Shown here in pieces: positions 18,106 through 27,900 of a stretch of 64,000 nucleotides of DNA (position 1 is the stretch's first letter; each line of letters opens with the position of its first letter). The notes beneath the pieces are model-generated. The model had not been told where the DNA came from. It saw only the letters and a program-made list of their open reading frames with translations, and made no database searches. The position numbers and the translations under genes are program-made. The stretch comes from Roseinatronobacter sp. S2 (GTDB taxonomy: Bacteria; Pseudomonadota; Alphaproteobacteria; Rhodobacterales; Rhodobacteraceae). The stretch covers positions 310,001-374,000 of the forward strand of contig NZ_CP121113.1 of assembly GCF_029581395.1 (NCBI RefSeq), in the 5' to 3' direction.

Positions 18106-18831
18106 TCACCCCCGCGCAGGGTCGCCATTGCGCTGAAATGTCAGGTAATGGGGCGCACGCCCTTCGCGCAGGGCTTTTTGTTCATACCGCGTGGAATACC
18201 AGTCATCCCATGGCTGCACCCAATCGGCGGGCGCGGGCGTCAGGCAATCGAAACCGGCGGCGGGCACTTCTTCCATTGTCTGGCGCACATAATCGGGAAT
18301 ATCGGTTGCCACACGAAACACTGCACCCGGTTTCAGCACCCGCGCCAACTGGTCCAGATACCCCGGCGTCACAAAGCGGCGGCGGTGGTGGCGGGCTTTG
18401 GGCCATGGGTCGGGATACAGCAAAAACGCACGATCAAGGCATTGGTCGGGCAGAACATCAAACAGGTCACGCACATCCCATGGATAGACGCGCAGGTTGC
18501 GCACACCCGCCTGCCGGATTTTACCCAACAACATGGCCACGCCATTGATATAGGGTTCACAGCCGATAATCCCCACATCGGGGTTTTGCGCGCATTGATG
18601 CACCAGATGCTCGCCCCCGCCAAACCCCACTTCCAGCCAAAGCGGGCGCGCATCGCCAAAGAAATCTTCGGGGTTCACGATGTGCCGGTCGGGGTTGTCT
18701 TGCACGCTGACACCCTTGGGGTGCAACTGGGCCAGATCCTGATCCAGATAGCGCTGTTGCGCGGGCTTCAGGGACTTTCCCTTGATTCGGCCGTAAAAAT
18801 TGCGCGTCTGCGGTGCCTTGGGCGGTAACAT
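18106..18831 (-). CDS. trmB: tRNA (guanine-N7-)-methyltransferase
   Basis: A 241-residue SAM-dependent enzyme that makes m7G46 in the variable loop of tRNAs. The SAM site is LEVGFGGGEHL, and the family signature is YPDPWPKARHHRRR. The substrate-binding C-terminus ends in STRYEQKALREGR. The start at 18831 is supported by the usual RNFYGRIKGK beginning shortly after it; the Shine-Dalgarno is weak and an in-frame ATG lies 31 codons upstream. It faces the repeat element and fmt. Confidence 0.93.
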   Translation of the reverse strand: MLPPKAPQTRNFYGRIKGKSLKPAQQRYLDQDLAQLHPKGVSVQDNPDRHIVNPEDFFGDARPLWLEVGFGGGEHLVHQCAQNPDVGIIGCEPYINGVAMLLGKIRQAGVRNLRVYPWDVRDLFDVLPDQCLDRAFLLYPDPWPKARHHRRRFVTPGYLDQLARVLKPGAVFRVATDIPDYVRQTMEEVPAAGFDCLTPAPADWVQPWDDWYSTRYEQKALREGRAPHYLTFQRNGDPARG

Positions 18832-19018
18832 ATGCTCATTCCATGGGTTTTGCGCGGTCGGTATGCAGGTGCTGGCAGCTTGGGTCAAGCTGCTTGGGGG
18901 AATGGGTTTACAAACAGCATCCAAACCCCCATGTTTGAACCTGCAAGCCCAGAGTCACCGTGCGAGATTGCGCGCCTCTGACAAACCCACAACTCCCCCC
19001 TACTCGGAAGGATATACC

Positions 19019-19447
19019 ATGACGCAAGCAAAAGCGGGCGATACTGTGCGTATTCATTACACTGGAACTTTGGCAGACGGGTCGGTTTTCGACAGCTCCG
19101 AAGGCCGCGATCCGCTGGAATTCCAGCTTGGCGCAGGCGCAATCATCCCCGGTCTGGACCGCGCGATTGACGGCATGACGGTCGGCGACCAGAAAACTGT
19201 GACCATCCCCAGCACCGAAGCCTATGGCGATTACCAGCCTGAAGCCCGTCAGGATGTTCCGCGCGACCAGATTCCCGCCGATATTCCACTGGACCCGGGC
19301 ACCATGTTGCAGATGCAAACCCCTGACGGGCGCGCAATGCCAGTGACTGTGGCCGAAGTGACAGATCAGGCCGTAACGCTGGATGCAAACCACCCGCTGG
19401 CCGGCAAAGACCTGACCTTCGCCGTAGAGGTCGTTTCAGTAAATTGA
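19019..19447 (+). CDS. FKBP-type peptidyl-prolyl isomerase, SlyD-like
   Basis: A 142-residue cytoplasmic prolyl isomerase/chaperone. It opens with VRIHYTGTLADGSVFDSS, followed by GAGAIIPGLDRAIDGM, the FKBP core. The inserted flap domain of SlyD type runs from about residue 68 to 120 (AYGDYQPEARQDVPRDQIPA). The His-rich metal tail of E. coli SlyD is missing, so nickel delivery is unlikely. The start follows GGAAGGA 7 bases upstream. There is no signal peptide. It appears monocistronic, with a strong terminator after it. Confidence 0.92.
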   Translation: MTQAKAGDTVRIHYTGTLADGSVFDSSEGRDPLEFQLGAGAIIPGLDRAIDGMTVGDQKTVTIPSTEAYGDYQPEARQDVPRDQIPADIPLDPGTMLQMQTPDGRAMPVTVAEVTDQAVTLDANHPLAGKDLTFAVEVVSVN

Positions 19448-19454
19448 CGACACC

Positions 19455-19513
19455 ACATAACAAGCGGGCATCCTGTGCCACAGCACCCTTGCATTGCCCG
19501 CTTGTTATGTTTC
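19455..19513. terminator. Bidirectional terminator between the FKBP and RTX genes
   Basis: The 16-base arms ACATAACAAGCGGGCA and TGCCCGCTTGTTATGT are perfect complements around a 24-base loop. They lie between two converging genes, with short T-runs in either direction. Confidence 0.7.
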
Positions 19514-19524
19514 CACCCGTCCCG

Positions 19525-20541
19525 TCACTCCGCGGCAATACCCGATATGTCGGGATATTCCGGCACCAGCGCAATATCCTGCGCTGTCAACCCTGCGCCA
19601 TGGGCCACATTGGCAATCAAATGACCATCCAGCCAGATCTGTGCCGTGTCAGGGTCAGCGGTGCTGAATTGCACTGAAAGCTGCGGCAGGGCCAGTCGCG
19701 ACGGATCGTAGTGCAAAACAATCTGATCATCCTGCGGGTTGAAATCGACAATGGTGACAGCCGCCCGACCGTGCAACCAATCGCCCAGCGCAAATGTATC
19801 AGAACCGTCGCCGCCATTCAGGTAGTCACCCTGACCGGCGATCAGCAAATCATCGCCATCGCCGCCATTCAGGAAATTGCGCCCGCTGATATCATGCCCG
19901 TCGTCATCCAGCGCGGTGCCAACCAGCGTGTCATTGCCCGCGCCGCCATTCAGCGTGTTGTTGCCCTGACCGGCAATCAGCAGATCATCCCCTGCGCCGC
20001 CAATCAGTGTATCATCCCCCGCGCCACCAATCAGCGTGTCATTCCCTTCACCGCCGTTCATATGCGTATCACCCTGACCGGCGTGCAGCCAATCATCGCC
20101 GCCAAGGCCCGCAAGGGTGTCATTTCCGGCCCCGCCAGTCAGCGTGTCGTCCAGATTGCTGCCTTGTAACAACGCCGCACTGTCCCCGCCATTCAGGTGC
20201 AGGGGTTTTTCAGGGTCCGGTTCCGGGAACAGGTCAGAGCTGTGAATGCGTTCATCCAGATCGTCGAACAATCCCGCCACATCCGGCGCATCGAAGAAAT
20301 ACAGGTCTTCTTGCTGATCCGCTGCGCTGTCAGTCAAACTGTCATCCGCATCAATCCGGCCCAGCAGACCCCCTGAATTTTCTATCATAGAGGGCTGCGA
20401 TTCCGCATCGGACAGCCCGTCATCATCGGCATCATCGGGGGAATCATCCGCCTGATTTTCAGACTCTTTAGACGTTGCAAACATGCTGTCCGCCGCAATG
20501 CCTGCAAGCAAGGCACCAAACAAACCCATCATTATAAACAT
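19525..20541 (-). CDS. RTX-type calcium-binding repeat protein
   Basis: A 338-residue protein. A short hydrophobic N-terminus ([19 protein letters not shown]) is followed by an acidic linker (Asp/Glu/Ser-rich, residues 25-110). About eight nonapeptide repeats of GGxGxDxLx type follow (residues 120-260, for example GGAGDDTLI), then a C-terminal block with [20 protein letters not shown], typical of the region after RTX repeats. The repeats should bind calcium and fold as a beta-roll outside the cell. Export is presumably by a type I system, but none is encoded in this window. The start at 20541 has GGGGTGG upstream. The role is unknown; similar short RTX proteins are frequent in Rhodobacteraceae. 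Confidence 0.85.
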   Translation of the reverse strand: MFIMMGLFGALLAGIAADSMFATSKESENQADDSPDDADDDGLSDAESQPSMIENSGGLLGRIDADDSLTDSAADQQEDLYFFDAPDVAGLFDDLDERIHSSDLFPEPDPEKPLHLNGGDSAALLQGSNLDDTLTGGAGNDTLAGLGGDDWLHAGQGDTHMNGGEGNDTLIGGAGDDTLIGGAGDDLLIAGQGNNTLNGGAGNDTLVGTALDDDGHDISGRNFLNGGDGDDLLIAGQGDYLNGGDGSDTFALGDWLHGRAAVTIVDFNPQDDQIVLHYDPSRLALPQLSVQFSTADPDTAQIWLDGHLIANVAHGAGLTAQDIALVPEYPDISGIAAE

Positions 20542-20807
20542 ATTGCACCACCCCACATGGCAACGAATACCCGAAATTCATTTCGCTTAATGTTCTTATT
20601 ATTTCATAGTTTGCCGGATTCTCACAGCGGTATTGGTCAAACGCTCTGGTGAATCTGGAAAATTAGTTAACGCTTGTCTTGGAAAAATAGGCTTTTCTTG
20701 ATGCCGGAAATGGTCTATCCGGCGCGCCTGTGCCTTTGGCATGGTATAACGGCCCTGCTGGACGACATCCCGGCCTGCGCCAAAACCCTAATACACAGGA
20801 GATCCCG

Positions 20808-21077
20808 ATGTCGATCACCGTAGAAGACAAGACCCGCCTGATTCAAGAATTTGCCCGTGGCGAAGGCGACACCGGCTCGCCGGAAGTTCAGGTTGCTGTG
20901 CTGACCAAGCGCATCACCAACCTGACAGAGCATTTCAAGACCCACAAAAAAGACAACCATTCCCGTCGTGGGCTTTTGAAACTGGTGGCCACACGCCGCA
21001 AGCTGCTGGATTATGTGCGCAGCAAGGACGAAGCCCGTTACCGCGTTCTTATCGCGAAACTGGGCATCCGCCGCTAA
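20808..21077 (+). CDS. rpsO: 30S ribosomal protein S15
   Basis: An 89-residue protein of the small ribosomal subunit that binds 16S rRNA early in assembly. The start [18 protein letters not shown], the block [17 protein letters not shown] and the C-terminus [12 protein letters not shown] are diagnostic. CAGGAG lies 6 bases before the ATG. The 266 bases back to the RTX gene hold no gene and must include the rpsO promoter. In many bacteria S15 represses its own translation through the leader; I cannot identify the site here. Confidence 0.98.
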   Translation: MSITVEDKTRLIQEFARGEGDTGSPEVQVAVLTKRITNLTEHFKTHKKDNHSRRGLLKLVATRRKLLDYVRSKDEARYRVLIAKLGIRR

Positions 21078-21100
21078 GTCGCGACATATATCAAGATTTG

Positions 21101-21130
21101 AACGCCCGTCTTTCACAAGACGGGCGTTTT
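21101..21130 (+). terminator. Rho-independent terminator after rpsO
   Basis: AACGCCCGTC and GACGGGCGTT form a 10-bp stem with a short loop, followed by TTTT, 23 bases after the rpsO stop. Confidence 0.9.
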
Positions 21131-21284
21131 CATTTCAGGCAATCCGCCCGCAGGTCGGGCAAAAGTGACAGCATATGGCCGTTAAATTGCCTTATTTCTG
21201 TCGCCAAACAGCGCCATACGCTGATACATATCACGATAAGGAAACAATCGCGTTCTAGAAGTGCGTCCGGTGGCAGGTATGATT

Positions 21285-22154
21285 ATGGTAAACACGCGAA
21301 AGCTGGAACAGCTTATGAAGCGTTCGGGGCCGGCCAGAACACCTGGCAAGGGGCAGCCGGATACCATACCGGTGCGGCGCGGACTTGCCCTTTCGGGCGG
21401 TCCGGCGCAGCGCAATGACATTGGCAGAACCCGCGCTGAAGCGCCTGTCGTGCCGTGGAATGGCGCGGCATGGGATCACCTTGATCCTGTCACCCCCGAC
21501 ACCAGCGTTGACAAGAACGTGCGTATATTCAACGAGCACGCACGCACCCCGGCGGTAACGGCGATGTTTGATGTCTTGCGCACCCAGCTTGTGCAGACCT
21601 TTCGCAAACGCGGTCACCGGTGTCTGGGGATCGCATCGCCCTATGCGGATGCAGGTGCCAGTTTTGTCACGGCCGGCCTTTTGGCCAGTTTCGCGCGGCG
21701 CACTGATCTGCATGTCGTGGGGCTTGACCTGAATTTTGCCGATCCCGCCCTGCACCGTTATTTTGAAGCCGTGCCAAACGGGCCTATCCTGCCCGCGCTG
21801 ACGGGTGAAATCCCGATAGAATCGCATCTGCGGCGCGCCAATTCGGCACTGGCCCTTGGGTTTAACCAAGCCGGACAAGGCAACGCTGCATTCCCCGCCG
21901 AGGATTTTGCAGATTTCGTGCAGGACATTCTGGGCTTTATTGCACCGGATTTCATCATCTGCGATCTGCCCCCCCTGCTGAAGGGTGACACGGCCATGAA
22001 CCTGCTGCCGGGAATCGATGCGGTTCTGGTGGTTTCCGACAGTCGCAAAACCAGCGCCGAGGATATTGCGGCCTGTGAACGGGTGCTGGACGATCAGGCG
22101 GCGTTTCTGGGCGTGGTAATGAACCGCGCGGCAGCCGCACCAAAGGGGCGCTGA
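21285..22154 (+). CDS. Tyrosine-kinase-like (CpsD/BY-kinase family) polysaccharide protein with degenerate P-loop
   Basis: A 289-residue protein related to the cytoplasmic kinase partner of Wzz-type proteins in capsule and exopolysaccharide assembly. The segment DKNVRIFNEHARTPAVTAMFDVLRTQL is the usual lead-in of the kinase fold. The P-loop region, residues 117-127, reads ASPYADAGASF where active members have a GxxGxGKS/T-type loop: the lysine is an alanine. The A' and B equivalents are kept as GLDLNFADP and FIICDLPPLL. There is no C-terminal tyrosine cluster. It may therefore bind but not hydrolyse ATP, or have lost nucleotide binding. I prefer the ATG at 21285 (CAGG, 7-base spacer). It heads the seven-gene locus. 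Confidence 0.75.
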   Translation: MVNTRKLEQLMKRSGPARTPGKGQPDTIPVRRGLALSGGPAQRNDIGRTRAEAPVVPWNGAAWDHLDPVTPDTSVDKNVRIFNEHARTPAVTAMFDVLRTQLVQTFRKRGHRCLGIASPYADAGASFVTAGLLASFARRTDLHVVGLDLNFADPALHRYFEAVPNGPILPALTGEIPIESHLRRANSALALGFNQAGQGNAAFPAEDFADFVQDILGFIAPDFIICDLPPLLKGDTAMNLLPGIDAVLVVSDSRKTSAEDIAACERVLDDQAAFLGVVMNRAAAAPKGR

Positions 22155-22156
22155 CA

Positions 22157-23443
22157 ATGGGTCCGATCCAGTCCCTTGCCGAACTTTACGACTTCGTGCG
22201 CCGCCGCCTTGACCTGTTGCTTGTCACGGTGGGCATCGGCACCATCATCGCCGCCGCTATGGCGTTGCAAACCAGCCCTGTCTACCAGTCACATACGGTC
22301 CTGTCAGCGCGCCTGAACACTGTTTCCGGCGAATTTGCTGGCATGACAGGTGTTCAGAATGCGCCCGCGCGCTTGCTGCAACTGGTGGAACAGCGCCTGA
22401 CAACGCGCGAAAACATGCTTGCGCTGGCCGACAAATACGACCTTTATCCTGATCTGCCAACGCAGGACCGGGTCGAGGCGACGCGCGCATCAATCACATT
22501 CTTGAGCAACGAAGCCATCGCGATAGGCTTTGCGCGCGATGGAATGTTGTCGTCGATCGTCGTTCAGGCCCGCGCTGACAATGGCGCAAAAGCTGCGAAT
22601 ATCGCCAATGAGCTGGCCACCATGATCATTGCCGAAACCGGTGCCGGACGAGAGGCCCGCGCGCGCGAAACCTTGTCATTTTTGCGCGAACGCCTGGAAC
22701 GGACTCAAACCAGTCTGCGCGAAGTCGAGGCAGAACAACGCGCCTTCGCGGCCCTGCACCCTGACGCAATGCCCTTCAATGTGGAACTGCGCCGTTCGGA
22801 ATTGCTGCAACTGACCACAGCAATTCAATCCACCGAAGCCGAAATCGTAGCACTGGAATCCGAACTGGCGGCGCAAAACCGGCAAGGCAGCACCCAGCGC
22901 AGGCTGGCGCAGCTTGGGGACCAGCTGGTTACGCGGCAGGCCGAACTTGACCGGCTGAATGTCCGCCGTGACGAACTGGAGCCGTTTTTCACCCGCGTGG
23001 CCGAGATCGAGCGCGATCAGGCCGCCATTGCACAACGCGAAGAACGTCTACAGGACAGTTTGCGCGACATTTCCGACCAGATCGCCAGCGCTGAAACCAA
23101 TCTGCGGCTGGAAACGGGCCAGCAGATTGCCGCATTCGAAGTTCTGGAACCTGCCGCACCTGCGGAATATCCGATGTCACGCAGCCGCAAGGTCACTTTG
23201 CTGATGGGGGTCTTTGGCTCGGCCGTTCTGGCGGTCATGGCGGCATTCGCATACGAGGTTCTGCGCCCCGCATTGCGCAGTGCGGGACAGGTTGAGCGCG
23301 AAACCGGAATGCGCCCCGTTCTGGTTTTGCCGGAACTTGTTTTGCCTTCTGACCGGCGCCGCATACGCGTCGCGCGCTTTGCCGGGCTGGCGTTGTTTGT
23401 CCTTGCATTGGCAGCAACGCTTAGCCCCCTGATCCAGCAATAG
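22157..23443 (+). CDS. Wzz-type polysaccharide co-polymerase / chain-length protein
   Basis: A 428-residue inner-membrane protein. An N-terminal helix (LDLLLVTVGIGTIIAAAMAL) and a C-terminal helix near residue 350 (VTLLMGVFGSAVLAVMAAFA) flank a long periplasmic coiled-coil region (about residues 165-320: LRERLERTQTSLREVEAEQ, ELDRLNVRRDEL). A last hydrophobic segment ends the protein (FAGLALFVLALAATLSPLI). The PEYPMSRSRK-like segment before the second helix (AEYPMSRSRK) is the Pro-rich Wzz motif. It should control polymer length or form the periplasmic part of the export complex. Its ATG comes 2 bases after the upstream stop, so it pairs with the kinase-like protein as in split Wzc systems. 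Confidence 0.82.
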   Translation: MGPIQSLAELYDFVRRRLDLLLVTVGIGTIIAAAMALQTSPVYQSHTVLSARLNTVSGEFAGMTGVQNAPARLLQLVEQRLTTRENMLALADKYDLYPDLPTQDRVEATRASITFLSNEAIAIGFARDGMLSSIVVQARADNGAKAANIANELATMIIAETGAGREARARETLSFLRERLERTQTSLREVEAEQRAFAALHPDAMPFNVELRRSELLQLTTAIQSTEAEIVALESELAAQNRQGSTQRRLAQLGDQLVTRQAELDRLNVRRDELEPFFTRVAEIERDQAAIAQREERLQDSLRDISDQIASAETNLRLETGQQIAAFEVLEPAAPAEYPMSRSRKVTLLMGVFGSAVLAVMAAFAYEVLRPALRSAGQVERETGMRPVLVLPELVLPSDRRRIRVARFAGLALFVLALAATLSPLIQQ

Positions 23444-23461
23444 CGCGGGGGGTATCAAACC

Positions 23462-24946
23462 ATGCCCAACGCCATTGCCTATGCCGCACTTCTGATCTGG
23501 CCATTTGTGATCGTGGTGATGTTTCGCAAAATGCCAACGGAGCGCGCCTTTATCTGGGCCATTCTTGGCGGGTATATGATGCTGCCGGAACTGACCGAAT
23601 TCAACCTGCCGGTCATTCCCGCCTTCGACAAGACATCGATCCCCAATCTGACAGCATTCGCGCTGTGTCTGGTGATGCTGAACATGCGCCCGCGTTTGCT
23701 GCCCGATGGTCTGCTGGGCAAGGCATTGGTGGTGGTGCTGTGCACAGCGCCGGTAATTGCCGTGTTTTTCAACACCGACACGTTGGAATATGGCACCATA
23801 CAAAGCGGACGCCTGACCCTGATTGGCGAGAATGCGACGGTTGTTCCGGGCATGCGCATATACGATTCCGTGGCGATTCTGGTGCGGCAGCTTATCATGA
23901 TCCTGCCCTTCTTTATGGCGCGTCACCTGCTGGCCAGCGAACAGGCATTAACCGAACTGCTGCGCGCGCTGGTGATTGCGGGGCTGATCTATTCTGTTCC
24001 AATCCTGTGGGAAGTCCGTTTCAGCCCGCAGTTGCACACCCATATCTATGGTTTTTTCCAGCATGATTTCAGTCAGATGATCCGCCAGGGCGGGTTCCGC
24101 CCTATTGTTTTCATGCCACACGGGCTGTGGCTGTCGCTGTTCATGGTCATGACTGCTATTTCCGCACTGCATTTTGCCAAACAAGCCACGCCGTCGGACC
24201 GGATGCGCGCTGGCGCTATCACAGTGTTCCTGTTCGCAATGGTGCTTCTGACGAAAAGCCTTGGACCGTTGTTGATACTGCTGTCCCTTACCGCGCTGGT
24301 CGTGTTTCTGACACCAAAGATGCAACTGCGCGTCGCGGGACTGGCGGCCCTGCTGGCGCTAACCTATCCGTTGCTGCGCGGTGCAGGGCTGGTGCCGACC
24401 GACAGGCTGGTGGCGCTGGCCAACGCGCGCGGGCCGGAACGCGCGCAATCGTTGCAGTTCCGTTTCGACAATGAAGACCTGCTGCTGGACCGCGCGGCCG
24501 AGAAGCTGTTTTTTGGCTGGGGCGGATACGGGCGCAATCAGATTTTCGACCCCGACACCGGCCAGATGACATCCGTCAGTGACGGGCAATGGGTTATCAC
24601 CATCGGGCAATGGGGCTGGGTGGGGTATCTGGCGCTGTTCGGGCTTCTGTGCCTGCCTGTGCTGGCATTGTGGTGGCGGTATCGGCAGGTGCCTGAAGGC
24701 GCAATTCCCCCACAGGTGGGCGTTCTGGCCCTGATACTTGGGGCCAGCCTGGTGGACCTGCTGCCCAATGCCACACTGGTTTCGCTGACATGGCTGATTG
24801 CAGGCGCACTTCTGGGGCATGCCGAATTGCAGCACCGGCGCAGCCGCACGGCCCAACTGGAACACTGGCGCAATTTGCCGGGCCGCACCGGGCTTATGGC
24901 AGCCGCGCGAACACCCGAACCCGCCCTGAAACGCAGCTTTCTGTAA
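23462..24946 (+). CDS. O-antigen polymerase/ligase-like membrane protein
   Basis: A 494-residue polytopic membrane protein with about ten to twelve hydrophobic helices and a larger loop between residues about 310 and 380 (GPERAQSLQFRFDNEDLLLD, FGWGGYGRNQIFDPDTG). The pattern of helix - loop with FGWGGYGRN - SDGQWVITIGQWGWVGYLAL resembles the Wzy_C/WaaL (O-antigen ligase) family, where a periplasmic loop carries the active site. It would polymerise repeat units or transfer a glycan to a lipid or protein acceptor. Family members are hard to tell apart by sequence. No Wzx flippase gene accompanies it. Confidence 0.7.
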   Translation: MPNAIAYAALLIWPFVIVVMFRKMPTERAFIWAILGGYMMLPELTEFNLPVIPAFDKTSIPNLTAFALCLVMLNMRPRLLPDGLLGKALVVVLCTAPVIAVFFNTDTLEYGTIQSGRLTLIGENATVVPGMRIYDSVAILVRQLIMILPFFMARHLLASEQALTELLRALVIAGLIYSVPILWEVRFSPQLHTHIYGFFQHDFSQMIRQGGFRPIVFMPHGLWLSLFMVMTAISALHFAKQATPSDRMRAGAITVFLFAMVLLTKSLGPLLILLSLTALVVFLTPKMQLRVAGLAALLALTYPLLRGAGLVPTDRLVALANARGPERAQSLQFRFDNEDLLLDRAAEKLFFGWGGYGRNQIFDPDTGQMTSVSDGQWVITIGQWGWVGYLALFGLLCLPVLALWWRYRQVPEGAIPPQVGVLALILGASLVDLLPNATLVSLTWLIAGALLGHAELQHRRSRTAQLEHWRNLPGRTGLMAAARTPEPALKRSFL

Positions 24947-24984
24947 GGGCTGCAACACAACCGCAACTGAAAAGCGCATATATC

Positions 24985-27900
24985 ATGACTGACCTACCCG
25001 ACCAATTCAGCGAAAACGACATTGCCGTTATCGGCATGGCCGCGCATTTGCCGGGGGCGGGGTCTGTCGTTGAATTCTGGGAAAACCTGCGCGCGGGCCG
25101 CAGCGCCATTCGCAGGCTAAGTGAAGCCGAACTTCTGGAAGGGGGGGAGGCCGCTGCGACCTTGCGCAAGCCCAACTATGTGCCCCATGCCGCCACGCTG
25201 GACGGTTTTGCCGAATTCGACCCCGATTTCTTCGGCTTCTCGCCCAAGGAAGCTGCCATTCTGGACCCCCAGCACCGCCAGTTTCTGGAAGTGGCATGGG
25301 AAGCGTTCGAGGATGCAGGCCACCCGCCCGCGGCATTTGGCGGGCCTGTGGGGGTGTTTTCCGGCTGTGGGATGGGCAGTTATTTCTATTTCAACCTGTG
25401 TTCAAACCCGCATCTGGTTGATGATGTTGGCATGTTCCTGTTGCGCCATACCGGCAATGACAAGGATTTTCTGGCCACCCGCGTCAGCCATATTTTCGAT
25501 TTGCGCGGCCCGTCGGTCAATGTGCAGACGGCGTGTTCCACATCGCTGGTTGCGGTGCATTATGCGGTGCAATCGCTGCTGACAGGGGAATGCGACATGG
25601 CGCTTGCGGGCGGCGTGACAATCGAATTGCCCCATGGGCGCGGCTACTTGTTCAAGGAAAACGAAATTCTGTCGCCCGACGGGGAATGCCACGCATTCGA
25701 TCACCGCGCGCAAGGCACGGTCTTCGGGTCGGGCGCGGGCGCTGTGGTGCTGCGCCGCCTGTCCGATGCACTGCGCGATGGCGACCGCATCATTGCCGTG
25801 ATCAAGGGCAGCGCGGTCAACAATGACGGCGCCGCCAAGGCGGGCTATCTGGCCCCCTCGGTCGAAGGGCAGGCCGCCGCCGTAGCAGAGGCGCATCTTG
25901 TCGCAGGCGTGTCCGCCGACAGCGTGTCCTATATCGAATGCCACGGAACAGGCACATATCTGGGCGATCCCATTGAAATTGCCGCACTGACGCAGGCATT
26001 TTCTGCAACCACCGACAAGACCGGCTTTTGCCGCATCGGGTCGGTGAAAACCAATATCGGCCATCTGGACACCGCCGCCGGTGTGGCCAGCCTGATCAAG
26101 GTGGCGTCCGCGCTGGAACACCGCGAATTGCCCCCCAGCCTTGGATATGAAGCGCCCAACCCCGCGATTGATTTTGCCAGCACCCCCTTTGTCGTCAATG
26201 ACCGCCTGACACCGTGGCAGGGTGACGCGCCGCTGCGCGCGGGCGTCAATTCACTGGGCGTGGGCGGCACGAACGCCCATGTCATTTTGCAAGAAGCGCC
26301 CGCGCGCGCACCGTCAGATGCAAGCGACTGGCCCTTCCAGCTTCTGACCCTGTCGGCGCGCAACAAGCCCGCGCTGGATGATGCCGCGCGCAACCTTGCA
26401 ACCCATCTGCGCGCCCATCCCGACCAGCCGCTGGCCGACGTGGCCTTTACCCTGCGCGAAGGGCGCACGGCATTTGCCCAGCGCCGCGTTGTCGTGGCTG
26501 AAACCCATGAAGATGCCGCCACACTGCTGAACGCTGAAAATCCCGGACGCGTGTTTTCGCATACGGCGCTGGATAGCCCCGACATGGTGTTCATGTTCCC
26601 CGGCGGGGGCGCGCAATATGCGGGCATGGCGCGCGAATTATATGAAACCGAACCGGTCTTTGCGGAATGGATGGATCGGGGGCTGGCCCATCTGCAACCG
26701 AAACTGGGCTATGACCTGCGCGCGTTGTGGCTGCCTGACCCGCAGGACATGGACCGCGCGACCGAGGTATTGAAACGCCCGTCCGTGCAATTGCCGCTGA
26801 TCATGATCACCGAATATGCGCTGGCGCAGATGTTCATCGACTGGGGCGTTGTGCCTTCGGTTCTGGTGGGTCATTCCATGGGCGAAAACACCGCCGCCGC
26901 GCTGGCGGGTGTCATCGGGTTTGAAGATTGCATCGATCTGGTGCATCTGCGCGGGCAGTTATTCGACACGGTGCCCGCAGGCGGCATGCTGTCCGTGCCG
27001 CTGTCACTGGATGCGTTGCGCCCCTATCTGGGGCCGGATCACGACATTGCATCGCTGAACGCGCCGGAACTGACCGTCATATCCGGCCCGCAAGCAGCAC
27101 TTGACCAGCTGGAAGCGGCGCTGCGTGCAGATGACATTACCGCCCAGCGCGTGCCCATCGACATTGCCGCCCATAGCCGCATGCTGGACCCCATTCTGGG
27201 GCAATTCCGCGCGTTTTTGCAGGGCGTGCCCCTGAACGCGCCGCAGCTTCCCGTCATTTCCAACCGCACCGGCCAGCCGCTGACGCCGCAGCAGGCCTGC
27301 GACCCCGAATATTGGGTGCAGCACCTGCGCAACACAGTCCTGTTTGGCGATTGCATCACCACATTGGCCGCCCGTCCCAACCGCATATATCTGGAAATGG
27401 GGCCAGGCAAGGCACTGTCGTCGCTGACGCGCATGAACGGGGCCGTGCCGGGGCAACAGGTGCTGTCCGTGCTGCGCCACCCTGACGAAGACATTGCCGA
27501 TGATCTGTATCATATGGGCACGCTTGGCCGTATCTGGGCGCTGGGCGGGCAGTTTGACTGGGCGCAGATCTGGGGCGAAGCGCGGCGCCAGCGCGTGCGC
27601 CTGCCCACATACCCGTTCCAGCGCGCGCGCTATTTCATTGAACCGGGCAGCACCAGCGCCACCGAAACCCCTGCACTGGACCGCATTGATGATGTCACCC
27701 AATGGGGTTTTGCCACCGGCTGGAAACCGGCATATGCCGATTGCGATATTGATGTGACGCGCGATTTGTCCACCCTATCCGACACATGGCTGATTTTCGC
27801 AGATGATGCAGGTATTGCAGCACCCGTTATCGCGCAACTGCGTGGCAGCGGCGCGCGCGTGATCGACGTGCATGCGGGCGACACATTCGCGCGCAAATCC

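Noticed and set aside
19800..20170. Regular DNA repeats resembling a CRISPR array
   Set aside because: The periodicity is 27 bases and comes from the glycine-rich RTX codons; repeats are degenerate and lie inside a coding frame.
24790..24984. Longer N-terminus of the PKS starting inside the preceding membrane-protein gene
   Set aside because: The extra 65 residues overlap the previous gene and are unlike any PKS start; the KS begins shortly after the ATG at 24985.
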